From assembly GCA_900660155.1 (NCBI GenBank), contig CABFPE010000139.1, positions 1,428,868 through 1,492,867 on the forward strand: a stretch of DNA of 64,000 nucleotides. Direction: 5' to 3'. Below the pieces are notes generated by a model. The model was not told the DNA's origin, searched no databases, and saw nothing but the letters and a program-made list of their open reading frames with translations. A program made the position numbers and the translations under genes. Source of the DNA: Hofstenia miamia. Taxonomy: Eukaryota > Xenacoelomorpha > Acoela > Hofsteniidae. This document shows, in pieces, positions 46,236 to 59,895 of the stretch (positions are counted from its first letter, which is position 1; each line of letters opens with the position of its first letter).

Positions 46236-48315
46236 ACGAAGACCCTTCTTTCCTTCACTCTCAGTTCTTATCTTCCTTAACTCTTTAGTGACCTCCAGTA
46301 GTGACCCTCTAGGTTGTGCTTCTACGTATTCTTTTAGCCCTAGTGCTTCTGCTTCTATAGTTTCCTCCACATTTAGCAGTCCTTTTCCTCCTTTATGTCT
46401 TGCCATGTACAACCTATCAACATCTCCATTTAAGTTGAAAGCCCTCTCTGCTGCTAGTACCTTCCTTGTCTCCCTGTCTAGCTCTCTAAGTTCATTCTTG
46501 TTCCATCTAACTATTCCTGCCGAATATCTCAACACTGGTATCGCCCATGTATTAATTGCTTTTATACTATTCTGCCCATTCAATGCTGACTTCTGTAGTA
46601 CCTTCCTTACTCTCCTCTTGTATTCTTTCCTTAGCCTCATCTTCATTTCCTCGTGATCTGTTCTGTCTTTCTCTATCACACCTAAGTACTTGTACCCCTC
46701 TTTAACTTCCTCAATCTTATCCCCACTGCTTGTCCTCAAGCCATCCCCATCCACACACTTGCCTCTAGTCATTGTCACTGCTGCACACTTTCCTAATCCA
46801 AACTCCAACCCTGAATCTCTGCTTGCCTTCTCCAATGTCTCCACTTGCTTCTGCAACATCTTCCTTGAACTAGCATACATCTTCAGGTCGTCCATGTACC
46901 ACAGGTGACTCACTGCTCTACCATTCTTCTCCATCTTATACCCTATGCCTGTCTCCTTTAACTTTTCTGTGATAGGTATTAAGCTAACTACAAACAGTAG
47001 TGGTGCTAAGCTGTCTCCCTGGAATATGCCTCGCCTAAACCTCAACCTATGCCCATCTATCTCAGTCTGCCACTTTGCCATCTCCCTCTCTAGAAACTCA
47101 ACCCATTTCCGTGAAACTCCATTGGCCTCTAACGTCTTCAATACCCACCTATGTGAAATGCTGTCATATGCCTTCCTGTAGTCTATCCATGCCATTGCTA
47201 AGTTCGTCTTTCTTCTTCTACAATTCTCCACCACTGCCTGGTCTATCAACAACTGATCTTTGCATCCTCTCGTCTTTGTCCTACATCCCTTCTGCTCCTC
47301 TGGTATCAACCTATTCTGTTCTAAGTAACATGCCAGCCTACTTGAAATCACTGAAGTTAGCAATTTCCACGTTGTTGGCAGACATGTTATTGGTCTGAAG
47401 TTGCTTGCCTCACTGCCTTTCTTTGGGTCCTTCTGTATCAGAAATGTCCTCCCCACTACCATCCACTCTGGACACCCACTCACCACACACTCCTCCAATG
47501 CTGCTGCTAGTCTCTCATGAACACTTGTGAACTTCTTCAGCCAATACCCATGTACCTCATCTCTGCCTGGCGCCTTCCAGTTCTTCATCTTCTTTAGAGC
47601 CTCCTTCAGCCTTGCAGTTGTGATTACTTCTTCTTCTTGCCTGACTTCTTTCTGCATCTGCACATTCTCTATCTCTGGTCCCGCACTTCCCCATATATTC
47701 TCCCAGAACCTTACTGCATCTTCGCCTGCTCTAGCTGTAGCCTTTTCTCCTGCATCTAGTTCTTTGTAGAATCTTCCTTCTTGAGTCTCAAACTTCATAT
47801 TGTCTCTTGCCTGCTTTGCCCTTGCCCTATACTTTCTCAGTTTCTCAGCTTCTGCAACTAATCTCTGCTTAAGCTCTTCTCTTGCAGTTTCTATAGTCTT
47901 CCCCTTACCTACCCTGCACCTGTCCTGCACTGCCTTACTTGTCCTGATCTTCCCTATTTGCTGCCTAATCTTTGCCACCTTATTCTCAATTCTTCTTTCC
48001 CATGCTGGCTTTCTGTCTCCCTTATCTTCTTGCCACCTCTTCTTCTTTATTTCCACGCCTACATTCTTCAGCACCTCACATGCCCCTGCATACACTAAGC
48101 TATTTACTTCTGTAACACTCCTAGCATCTATCCTCTCCAACACTTTATTGACTTTTGCTGTCTCTACTGCTAGCTTGCTTTTCTTAAGTCCTCTTGGAAC
48201 TGGCAACCTAGTTCTCTCACCTATTTCTTCCTTCATCTTTTTCTTGATTGTTGCTTCAGTTTCTGCTACTTCTGCCACTTCTGTCTCAACATCTATCACT
48301 TCATCTTCAAAAACA
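46227..48315 (-). mobile_element. R2/R4-superclade LINE fragment: open 690-codon reverse transcriptase
   Basis: One uninterrupted minus-strand frame of 690 codons (48299 to 46227). RT signatures in order: NWKAPGRDEVHGYWLKKF, FRPITCLPTTWKLLTSVI, AWIDYRKAYDSISH, GIFQGDSLAPLLFVV, WYMDDLKMYAS (MDD at 469-471; 46887-46898), EEVKEGYKYLGVIEKD, KAINTWAIPVLRYSAGIV. Family members with this YMDDLK block belong to the non-LTR group with a C-terminal zinc knuckle and restriction-like endonuclease. Both are absent here: the frame stops right after GKKGLRLE. The first codon is GTG, not ATG, so the 5' end is also missing. The stretch is visibly richer in GC and more purine-skewed than its neighbours, consistent with recent arrival. 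R2 versus R4/Dong placement is uncertain. Confidence 0.85.
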
Positions 48316-51260
48316 ATTCAGACCAGCAATTGAAAATGGATTGCGGATCCGGGGACTGCCACAATCTAAAAATCAGAACTTAAACTCAAGACTATTCAAG
48401 GAAAAAGCACAAGTTGAGAATATTTTGAAATTTCTTGAAGCCAATTGAAAGGTCCTTGATGTACGCCGTATTGGAAAATATCAGGAGGACAAGAATAAAA
48501 CCGTGATAGTTACCATTGACAATATTTGGTACAAAAGGAAGACTCTTCTGTCTCTTATGAAACTGAAAACTTAGGAAGAGAAAATATTTGTCAGCAGTGA
48601 CTTATCAAGACTCGAATTAGAAAGAGAACATGCCGCACTGGCTATCAGGAGAAAGTACATTGAAAGTGGGACTGATCGAAAACAGCTTCATATAAGAACC
48701 TTTCAACTGAAAATTAGAAAAGAAAATAGTTGGCAACAAGCCAAGTCGATCTCACTATCTAAAAATCTTACATTGTTCATTTTGAACATTCGCTCTCTGA
48801 AGAAATCCAATGCAAATTATCAACTTGCCGCCGATCTTTACACTCACAATGTAGAAATTTGTATGATTAACGAAACATTATCCACAATGATAGAACCCGT
48901 CTTAATTCCGAAAAGCGCACAGGTGGTGGAGTGTGTATTTTCTATCGAGTGAATTTGCTTTGCATCAAATTTTCCCACCAGGATGTGAATCAATCGAAAT
49001 TCTCTGGACAATGTGTATAGTTGATAGTCGACGAATAATATGCTGTGTTACCCACTGGGCAAACAAGAACAGTACTTATCCATATCACGGAAGCAATAGA
49101 CTGGCCGAGGGAACATTGGCTGTATGTAGAATTCACTAGCTGTGGAGATTTCAATGTTGCTGAGCTTGAATCAATCTCACCGCTTGAAAGCATATTCACT
49201 GGTGCAACCCATGGACCATCACAACTTGACTTTATGCTAAATTCTATACCTGATAACTATAAAGTTGTTTGTACTATCTCATCTTCACCTGATACAGACC
49301 ACATGGGCTTATTGGCAGTCTCATTGCCAAAATCAAAACTTACAAAACATATTCAATACTACCGAGAACACAAACTCTTTTGTATTAATGCTTTTAATCG
49401 GGCATTGGATACTACCAGCTTCACTTTCATTGAAGGAATTATCGATCCTGATGAGGCGCTTGATCGTTTTATGTCCATTATACACGTTTTATATGAACAG
49501 CACTTTCCTTTGCGAAAAGTGAAAAAGTCTGCAAATGATCCATTTTATGTTACGCCTAGAATCAAATATCTCATTGGGAAGAAATCAGTAGCAAAGCGCA
49601 GGAGACAGCAAGCTACTGAACACAGATTATCGCACAAAATCAAGCGCTTGATCATCTTGGAAATGAAATCAAAGAACCGCGGTAGATCATCGGGAAAATG
49701 GTGGAAGTATGTCAATTATATCTCGGGGACCAAATCTTAGAGCAGAATTGACTTCACACCGGACAGCATCAATTATTATTTCACAGGTATTTCGACGTAC
49801 GCCAACTATTCAGAACCAGAAATCAACACTCCTCTTGAAAATTCATCACCCGCAGAGCTCACACTGCACCAAGTTTATATCTCACTGAGAAAACTCAAGA
49901 AAACTTGGAGTGGAGCTGATCGCCTTCCATATTGGATATTTAAACAGAATGCCCATAACTTTGCTAGCCCTCTGAGACCCATTTATAATCTCTGCCTTAA
50001 AAAAGGAACTTTTCCCGCCCTATTCAAAATATCGAAAGTGACACCACTCCCTAAAATGAAAACAGTCGAAAACATGGATCAGCTTCGGCTAATATCTGTA
50101 ACACTCGTTCTTTCAAGACATTTCGAGAGGTTGGTGTATGACATTTTCATATCTCCAAGCTACAATAAGAATTTGCAGAAAAATCAATTCGGATTTCGAA
50201 AATCTTCATGAACTGAATATGCACTGCACCAAATTGTTAATTTCTGTAAAAAATCTAAATTAGCAGGGTTGGACTTTGTAAGAGTCTCAGTAAGGCGTTT
50301 GATAGGGTTCCGCATCATCTGATTATTGAAAGATTACAACAGTTTCCAGGAATTAACTCAAACATTGTACACCTAATAAGGAGTTTCCTCTCAGATCGAT
50401 CTCAATTGGTAGAACTGAATGGAATTGTATCTGAACTTGCGAATATCAGTTTAGGGGTCCCCCAAGATACTATACTTGGCCCCATCCTATGTAACATTGT
50501 TTACAACGACTTGCAGCTCGCAGACATTGATTCATTACTCGTGAAGTTTGCTGATGATATCACTTGTTGTGTACCTGGTACTGTGAATCACAACAGAGCA
50601 GATATGGTCTTACAAGAAATAGCCGAATGGTGCAAGACTAACAACTTCCTCTTAAACGAGAAGAAGTCAGGCGAGATCGTGATTCCTTTCCGAAAGGCTA
50701 TTTTGGAACTACCACTAGTGATGTCAATGGAGCATATGCCATTTGTGACATTGCTGGGTGTTGTTCTCGATAGGGATTTCAATTTCGACCAATATATCGC
50801 TAATTTATACAAAAAATTAAGACGCACCTACTATCTGATCAGAAAGCTAATGTCGGTTGCAATATCCTCAGACGAGGCGGCACAACTCTTCAAGACTCTA
50901 TTTTTACCTCAATTAAGTTACGGCATCTCGGTTTTGGGTGGTTGCTCAAAGTCGAGCGTTATTGATAAGATACAGATGAAATTATTACATCTTTTGTTCC
51001 TATTAAACAACTCATAAAATACGCAGACTAAAAGCTCTACAACAAGATTATGGAATCAAGAAATCACGTGTTGATTGGTCTTATTCCAGATCGTGAACAG
51101 TATGCTTAGTCACCTACGAACTAGGCAACCAGCAGCTAACCTCAGAGGCGTTAGTAAGAAGTTCAGAAAACTGTTTCAAGATCGTTACTTGAGCCAGTAT
51201 TGTTTTTAACCTAACTGATAAGTCGGTTGTTTTCCGATATATTTATAATTCATTGTTATT
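48316..51260 (+). mobile_element. CR1-like LINE copy C (ORF1 remnant, endonuclease, RT), degraded
   Basis: It begins inside ORF1 (GLRIRGLPQSKNQN, VLDVRRIGKYQEDKNKT). The endonuclease starts at about 48765 (TLFILNIRSLKKSNANYQLA) and later keeps CGDFNVAELES and DTDHMGLLAVSLP. RT runs from about 49560 to 51208: KTWSGADRLPYWIFKQ, FGFRKSS, GVPQDTILGPILCNIVYNDL, FADD at 50547-50558, LGVVLDRDFNFDQYI, and a C-terminal LSQYCF before a stop. Only a few frame breaks lie in RT, so this copy is better preserved than A and B, but its ORF1 is 5'-truncated. The AT-rich sequence just after the stop may be its 3' UTR. Confidence 0.82.
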
Positions 51261-52048
51261 GTTAAGCTGAGAAACAGAGCAGAACTTTCAAGAAGAATGT
51301 CTATTCATTATTTAATACAATGTTTATGTTCATAGTTTTGTTTATATATTGATATATACAATTGCGTCATGTATTCAAAATTGGGAAGCCCTAAACTGGA
51401 TAAAATTTTATAATTGCAATTACACAATATATCGTCGATGTAAGAAACGAATTATTAGATACGAAATTAACGTTTAAATAAATGCAATTGTGCATTATAT
51501 TGTAGAATTGAATTATTCTAACTTAAATGTGCAAGACAAAGAATTCTAACAATTTATAGAAAATTTGGGCTCGCCATCCCTGTCTAAATTTACCAACTGG
51601 ATTGATGAAACACCGGCTAACAATGTAAAACATTCAAATCAAGTGTTTTTTATAAAACGTCAAATCAATTTATGTATGATAAAATAGAAATCATCAAAAC
51701 TAAATAATGAACGAGAAAATCCAATAATTATTATACAAGCATTGATAGTTAACATCAAACTCAGATTTTCTACACTTAAATTTCAAAATTATATCTGAAG
51801 AAATGTTACCTGGCAAATAGTGTTGGCAGTTACATATCACAACTGTCCGCTATTGTCATTTCTTGAATAAATTATATTGTATGGTAAATATTTATAAGAA
51901 TATTAAATAAATTTAAATTTTTCAATTAAAAATAATTATAATTAAACTAAACTTTCATTTTTATGTCTGCAGTCTCTACATCTACACTACTATTTGTCTA
52001 AAATCAGTTTCTTGTTTCTTGTAACATTCTTTGTTTTTGATATTTTAC
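51261..52048. other. Region upstream of RBM39
   Basis: AT-rich. It presumably contains the RBM39 promoter and 5' UTR, but no TATA box, initiator or upstream splice site can be argued from sequence this biased. The matching PACSIN 5' flank is 39408-39659. Confidence 0.4.
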
Positions 52049-52099
52049 ATGGCTGAAGATTTTGATGTAGAAGCCTTGTTAGAAGAAGCTTATAGCAAA
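52049..52099 (+). CDS. RBM39: RBM39 exon 1 (start)
   Basis: MAEDFDVEALLEEAYSK, closely matching the conserved N-terminus MADDIDIEAMLEAPYKK. An in-frame TTG lies upstream but this is the only ATG. It ends in phase 0 before GTATGT; the next intron is 43 bp (52100-52142). Confidence 0.93.
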
Positions 52100-55000
52100 G
52101 TATGTCGTTCTTATATATTGTTTATTATAATTGTCTATTTAGGATACAGAGGGTGGCAGGTATTCATTTTGTTATTATCTGATGTATATGTTTTATTTTC
52201 ATTAGCAGGTAGAATTAAGTGATTGTTTAGATAACTTTGCTTCAAATATGTTTATAGCAATTTATTTATGAGGGTCGGTACCGCATTAGAAGTTACAATA
52301 TTGCAATAGATATATGTTTAGTGCTGCCAGACATGCCCAGAGTTTTTATGATTTTGTCTTTCCTTTTCTAACCCTTTGTGAGCGCCTAAATATCATGAAT
52401 TGAAAAATTTGGAGTTTTTCACTTGATAGAAGTGTACTTTGTGCTAATTTATAAATATGAATTTATTTTGAGGTTATTTTACTGACATTCTCTGCCAATC
52501 TCAAGCAGCGTTTTTGCAACAATTGCATCGATTTTTATCAAAATGTATTTTTTAGCAAATTAAAAAAAGTGTGCATAAAACACAACTTACATATTTCAAC
52601 TGAACCTTTCCCTTTCACACTTTCCATAAAAGGAAAATTTAGTCAATAGTAATCAACAACAATATCATAATCTCGTTATATCTATCAATCACAAGAGGCA
52701 GAATTTGAAAGGAGTTTAGCATGTTTTAATTTCCATGCAATTAATGTACATAATAATTTTTTTTCTTAACTCTGATACAAATTGCAAACTTCTCTAGATT
52801 ACTTATTTTGATATGCGAATTTGACATTTTCTGGATTTTTAGGATTATCCTTATTTTGTTGATAAGATTATTTATTTTGTTGATATTTGAGCGTATTTAA
52901 GTCTTGCGAGCACGATCAAACAAACAATTTGATGACACAAATTACCTAAATTTAAAAACAGTTATATGGCTATTTTCTGGGATCTCTCATTCTAATTTTG
53001 GCACAGTTTTATTTTATTGTTAGGTTATTTTAGGCAGCAATAGTTCAATATCCAAATTACAAGTTTTTTCGATATATTTATTTAAAAAATTCAATTTGTT
53101 TTCAAATTATGCTAAGCTCCACTATCTATGTAAACAATCGTACAAACCGCCGCAAATCTGTATGTTTATATATGGACATGTATACACAATTGTAGCTATA
53201 TTTTGTTTGTATTTTCAAAAAATGAGAAAAAATTTCTCAAATATATTTTTATATAGATGTGCCCATGCAGCATTTAGATGAGAGAATGTTAATTTATCTA
53301 TAATATATAGGGTTAGAGTTGTCTGTTGACTCGTGAAATTACTTGGGATTATATCTATATTAATACAAATAGAATTACTATATGACTAATAAAAAATGTT
53401 ATTTTGCATGCATAGACGAGTATGTATGCCTAAAAAAAATTGATCTAGAAAAAGTAGAATCGGGAATGATAATTCCTAATGCAGGTGTCACACGTTTCAT
53501 AAGATGAGTTTGCTATCGCTATGCAGAGGGGTGACATACGATCCTGGTGGCACCAATGCAAGAAAATTTATAGTGTGACAATTCGAAATTAGTAGCAATT
53601 CGCGTAGGAATTGAGCGGGCACAATATTTTTCTCACCCTGATCAAAGGAGCGCCGCCAAAGCACAAAATTAATAATTAATAGGATACAATCCTTTAATAA
53701 TTTCAAGAGAAACAAGTTCGTTCTTATATCGTAATCATAGAAATAAACATTATTACAACAAATTAACAATAAATTTTAGGTAATAGAGCCTTCGTTTAGA
53801 ACATGATATCTTTCAAAATGTGTGCGAAACTAAGATGGAAAGTGAGACCGTAGTTATTGGGCTAAAGGGAAAATATTGTCACAACTTAACAGTTGCGAAA
53901 AAATATTTTTTCAATTTTTTACATGTATAATAAACAATGCAAACAATTGTTTGAAATTTGCGTAATGCAATTACTTATACATGGAACTGTTACCAAATTA
54001 AACTTTAAAGATTTTTATTTATTTTTATTTATACATAAACACAATTGATAGTGAGACTTACAAAGTTTAAAAGCAGGAGATTTGCGAAAACCGTTAAACT
54101 ACAAGAATTGTTTAAAAATTAAAGTCCAGCTTGCTAGATGTATTCATTACTAGATACTACGAAGTCTCTTCTATGCTATTTAATTCCCATAATTGTAAAA
54201 ATAAGGGTAATTTTATTTCACTACTCAACAAATACAAGATTCATATATATGCCTGTGGTTGCTATCACAAAAATACTATAAGACAAATTAATTGAAGCCA
54301 GTATTTACAAATGGGAATTAAAAAATATGCATTTGAGTTCTCTGATGCAAAACCGAGTGATAGGCGTTCTTATTTTTTAAGAAATGTTATTCTGCATTTT
54401 TACCAATTTTAGCTCTAATAGTCTTTTCTCAATAAAAGGAGCGACTCTCATATACATGTATTGATAAGTAAACATTAACAGCAGTAATGAGAAAACATGT
54501 ATAGACATTATCAGTCTCAGTATTTATATTCTTGGCCCATTTCTAACCTCGTTTTTGTCTATTTTCTCGTATAAACAACTACAGGATGTTCTGTTCAAAA
54601 GTTGTTTTAAGAGGTGATATCTACTAATTTTAGGAGAACTTTTTACTGAATTTTATTCCGCTTTTCAATTTATAGATTTATTTTTTTCTTTCATTTTGTG
54701 ACGTAGTGGTACATATATGTCACATCTAAACAAATCCGTTATTCTAGACTGCTATTATTCACAATTGATTTGCATTTTCACGACCAATCTTAGGATAATG
54801 GCAAGTTAAAGTTTCAGTCGAATTGTTAATTGCTCATAAAAATTTTGTTTTTTAATTGAGTATTACATTCCTGTTTGATCAATTTAATCACTGATTTAGA
54901 AATAAATATTAAACGAATCATGTGATTATAGTTTCTGACTATTCATTTTTTGGCAATAATTAACTTAAGTACTGCCATTACGTATATGTACCATCCAAAT

Positions 55001-58000
55001 GTAGCAACATTTCAAAATTTAATTTTGGTTAGAGGGCTGCTTCCCATCTGGTTAATGCCAATACACGTTTTTTTAATAAAGCAGATTCAGTATTTTATGG
55101 GTGTCAGTGTCAACTTTAATGCATTTCTTCGAAAATTGAATCAATATTAATTATATTCTTAGTTCGTAGATATTTGCAGATGTAATTTTAGATCTATATT
55201 CATTCAATTATTTATTAAATATGTTACTTACTACATTTAATAATGTTGGCATATTTATCTAATGGAGTTATATACCTGTTCTCATTTTCCATTTATTCCA
55301 TTTATAGAACAATTATGCATTCTTATTCAGGTATTTAGTATGAAATGCATAAAAAAAATTTAGTAATAGGTCAAATCATTCTGGCGATGAGCGTCGCAGA
55401 TCATCTGATGTGTCACGAGAACGTAGACGTTCTCGATCTAAAGATCGTGGTGGACGCGAACGCTCAAGAGAAAGGAGGCGGCGTTCCCGATCTGGTGGTC
55501 GACGTTCGCGCTCGGGTGGTCGTCGTTCTCGAGATCGTCGAAGATCAAGATCACCATATAAACGACGAAGTAGAAGTCGTGAGCGAGATCGTTACTATGA
55601 TAGACGTAAGTCGCCTCCACGTTATAGACGCAGAACACCTAGTCCACCTTACAAACGGTAGAATATATTTTTTCTCTTTCAATTAAATCAACTTTTATCC
55701 TTGTGCTCAATGCGGATGTTTTAGGAGAGATAATCAGAATTTTATTGGAGTTCAGTCTTTAAGACATGATGACTATGATGATAGAGATGAACTTACTCAA
55801 GATGATCGCGATCAACGGACAGTGTTTTGTATGCAGCTTGCAGCGAATATTACTCCCCGCGAACTTGAAAGATTTTTTAGTGAAGCCGGCAAGGTAAAAA
55901 AAACATTTTGATTTGTATTTCTTATTTATTTTGTTAGGTTCGTGATGTGAGAATCATATCCGATAAAGGTGCTAGGAGATCGAAAGGCATAGCTTACGTT
56001 GAATTCGCTGATATCGAGGCCGCAATGGAGGTGAGTTTTATTGAAGAATTAAATTTATAAAATATGTAGTCTGCAAAGCGATACTGATTGCGTTTTTTGC
56101 AAAATTGTAAGCGTATAATTTTCTTCACAATTGCTATTTTAAATAACCAACTTAAAACGAATTCTTGTTTGTGTGTGTTTTTTTCTGAACGTGAACATTC
56201 TTTATCGCTTTGCACAAAAATATTTCTTTTTGTTCTATTTCACTTTCGGTTTCGTATTTCAGATCTATCAAGCGAAACCGCAGTGACACTGGACTGATTA
56301 CTGAAGATGTTGGTGGTTAAAATTGCTAGCCGATTTGCATCGTTTTAAAGCCAATTCTTATTTTTAGGCCCAGATGGTGATAATAATACTCTATTTTAAT
56401 ATTTAATCCTTTTAGATGTCCACCTACATAATATTTAATTAAATTTGTGCTTAGATATCAAGATGGGATGCTTTTTAGTTGACACCTGACTCACCATCAG
56501 TTAGGTAATTAAATACTTTATGCAATTTACGCATCCGCGTAGTTTTCCTAACGGTATAGTCCGTTTCTTTTATCAAGTAACGCAGCCCAATAGATAAAAA
56601 CAATAAGTTGCTCTTTATGCATTTTAGAAAAATTTTTAATTTACGTTTTGAATGCTATGCTTTACTATATATAAATTTCAAACGTGATTTGAGTCGAGTA
56701 ATATTGTCTCCTGATTATTATTTAGTCTTTACAAAAGGGTCCTAAGAAAATTAGTTAATGTGCAGTTTCGTCGATCTTTGCGGTATTTCAATGTTTGTTC
56801 TTTATCGGATTTTTTATTTAATATCAATGCTTTCAAGGTTGTTAAGAGTTGTCATCTGTCGAGTTATATATCATATTTTGCTGATTGAGGTATTGCTAGT
56901 GTGACGGAGTGTACACTCTTTATATTGCGTTCTCGATTGCGTTTGTAAAATTCAGGATTAAAAGAAAACTGAGTTAAATGTGTAGTTATTGCGAATTTAA
57001 ATTATTTTTAGTAGGGAGGGTTGCATTTTTGCTTGAGTAGCTTGTGTTCCTGCCAGGTTTTCGGATAATGTTGTATGCTCTTGTATCTATTGTAATCCAA
57101 TCGATATTGCTTCATATCTATGTTAATCTTATCCCGTTTTCCTCGATGCCAAAATTCATTATATCCTTCTCGCTCGAAAAATTATTGTTCTTATTATAGA
57201 GGGCGTAATGTAGGTATTAATTCGAGTAGTTGGACAGAAATGCTTGAACGCATCTGAATTTGTAAATGATAAATGAGATTTTCCAATTATTGCCGCTTGA
57301 ATAATTAAATAATTTTTTATGTGATTTTTACAAGCGATTATACATTAAGGAATCAATTCATGTTTAAGTAAGAATGCTTTTTAACTTTAACCATAAATTG
57401 TTTCATTAGTTAAGGAAGCATTCGTTTACTCCACATTTAAAGTTCAAGATGAGCCAATGAAAAAACAAATTGAAAAAACAATGAAAATTCAAATTTAGAA
57501 GCGCGAGAGTGATGTAGAGGTTGCACCACAACGTATTGGTCAAGTTCTCCACAGAATGTGCTATTCTACGAAAAATATTTTCATTGTACCTACGGCAATG
57601 AACAGCGTTTCGAATAAGGAGAAAATAAAAGTTTTGTGAGCAACAGCAATAAGCCAAACTTGGATGATTGTAAATTTCAACATTCACGTGATGGATCAAG
57701 AAAGAATAGAGCAGTGGTTAAACTGCACAGTCGAAAACCCCCCAAACTAAACAAAGTGAGGCTGAATCTCCAAAAAATGTCTTCTCAGAATTATAAAATG
57801 CACAGTAAGGAACTGCTTTGAAATACTTGATGAATCGCAGTACAGATCTGTGGTTACCATTGTTTTTGACAATGCAACAAGTCACAGTGGATTTGAGAGA
57901 TCTTTTGGCAGAGGAACTTTATTATTCAAATCAGAGTTTTATTTCACTGTCACTTTTTGATACTGCATTAATATGTAAAGGGAAACTTAAGAATCACAGG

Positions 58001-59846
58001 TTGTGAGCTTACGACGTTCCATATCATTTGAATTGAATTAATGTAATTTTTTATTTTACAAGGTCATGGTAGAAGTGTAGTGCGATATTATGATAAATAA
58101 AAATGTGTTTCCAGTAAATGATTAGTTATTTTCACTCTGTTTGATGTTATTATTATGATAAATTGTTAGAACTTCTGGAAACGGGATCTAAGTATGACTT
58201 AATGTATTTAATTTGAATTTTGACGTAAACTATTGATAGGTGTTGACTGTCAAACTATTTTAGTTAAACACTTAGCTACGGGCATAACGAGCTTAGGATA
58301 ACGGCCTATTTTTATGGGTACGGGCTACGGACCGGGCACATTCACCTACCCCAGGTCATAGACTCAAGTTAATTTAAATTTCATTGGCTCATTTTGTTTT
58401 TTTCATTAGCTCAACTTGAACTTGAAAAGGTGTAGTTTCTTCATTTTGTTTTGTTTTTTGCAATTTTGATTTTTCCATTTTTTAATTTGAAATTATAGGC
58501 TGTTAAAATGTCAGGAAAGAAGTTAATGGGAATTCCGATTGTAGTTCATCCTAGCAATGCAGAAAAGAATAAAGTCGGTAATAGTTCACAGACATTTTTG
58601 GCTGCCGCTTCTACTACATATGGTCCTCTTCGCTTGTATGTCGGATCTTTGCACTTTAACATTGATGAAGAAATGTTACGAAGCATTTTTAAACCATATG
58701 GAGTAATAGAAAAGGTGGAATTGGTAAAAGATAATGAAACCGGGCGTTCAAGAGGCTATGGATTTGTAACAGTAAGTTATTTCATTTAATTATCACATTG
58801 TAAAGCAATTATAAATGTTCTATAAACCTAGTTGAATGGACATTTCAATGTTTGATTTACACAACTATATTTAATCTTAAAAAAAGTTCCATTGAATATT
58901 ATTTGCTGTACATAGTATGTTTTAGTTTTCTAATCCAGACAATGCCCGCCGTGCTCAAGAACAATTAAATGGGTTCGAGTTGGCAGGGCGAGCAATGCGT
59001 GTTAATACCGTAAATGATAGAAATGATCTTCTTGGTGCCGGACTAGATACAGATGAAATGGATCGCAGTGGAGTTGATTTAGGAAGTACTGGACGTCTTC
59101 AACTGATGGCTAAACTTGCTGAAGGTTCATTTTTCTTTAGCTTTCTCGTTGCAAACAAATTTCTACGTATCGAATATTCATTGATTTAGTTATTTTGCTC
59201 TTTCATACAAGCGAAATTATGTTTTCTATTCTAAAAACAAATATAAATAGAAAGCAACAACTTAATAACCCACTTGTATTCTTAAGTTAATTCACAAGAT
59301 TTGTAGAGCTCATATACGAACAGAGCACACAGTTGATTTTGCTTGAAAGGAGGGTGGAATTTTGCCTGTAATAATTGCCATTAATTGTAAACAGTCAGTT
59401 TTACATTTGTGTTTGGAATACTTGTTCTCTATTTACTGAATTTTAGAAAGATGTTGGTTGAGTATTATATCAACAGTAATGTGGTCCAAGACTAAGCACG
59501 GGTTCTGCCATTGGGCACGTAAACCCCACAATTATCCATCCAAAACTTCTTCTATATTGATGTATGTTATACCCAAAATCAATATTCAAATTACTTCATT
59601 AGCTTGAATTCTGCATTTGAAATCGCAGTGTTGAAATTAGTATGTTTCTTTATTTGACAAAGCATTGAGTCAAAAAGCTTATGGATGCAATCACTAGAGA
59701 TCGAAATTGTATTTTAGTTTTGTGCACGCAAAAAAACCAAAAAGATCTAGGTGCGCAAAATGTGAGCCATACTGTACACGTACACAAGTTGAGTTCATAT
59801 CCCCAATATAATAGATTAGACTAGATCGAATGATTTTGAAATTTCA

Positions 59847-59895
<49 letters not shown>

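Noticed and set aside
46300-48333. Several long serine/leucine-rich plus-strand openings, up to 209 codons
   Set aside because: Complement of the open R2/R4-type RT frame; their bias is a mirror of its codons.
52199-52230. Candidate RBM39 exon after TTTCATTAGCAG
   Set aside because: Both possible acceptors lead at once to an in-frame stop; the RS exon at 55370 fits the phase instead.
55345-55686. 113-codon valine/aspartate-rich opening
   Set aside because: Alternative frame of the RBM39 RS-domain exon.
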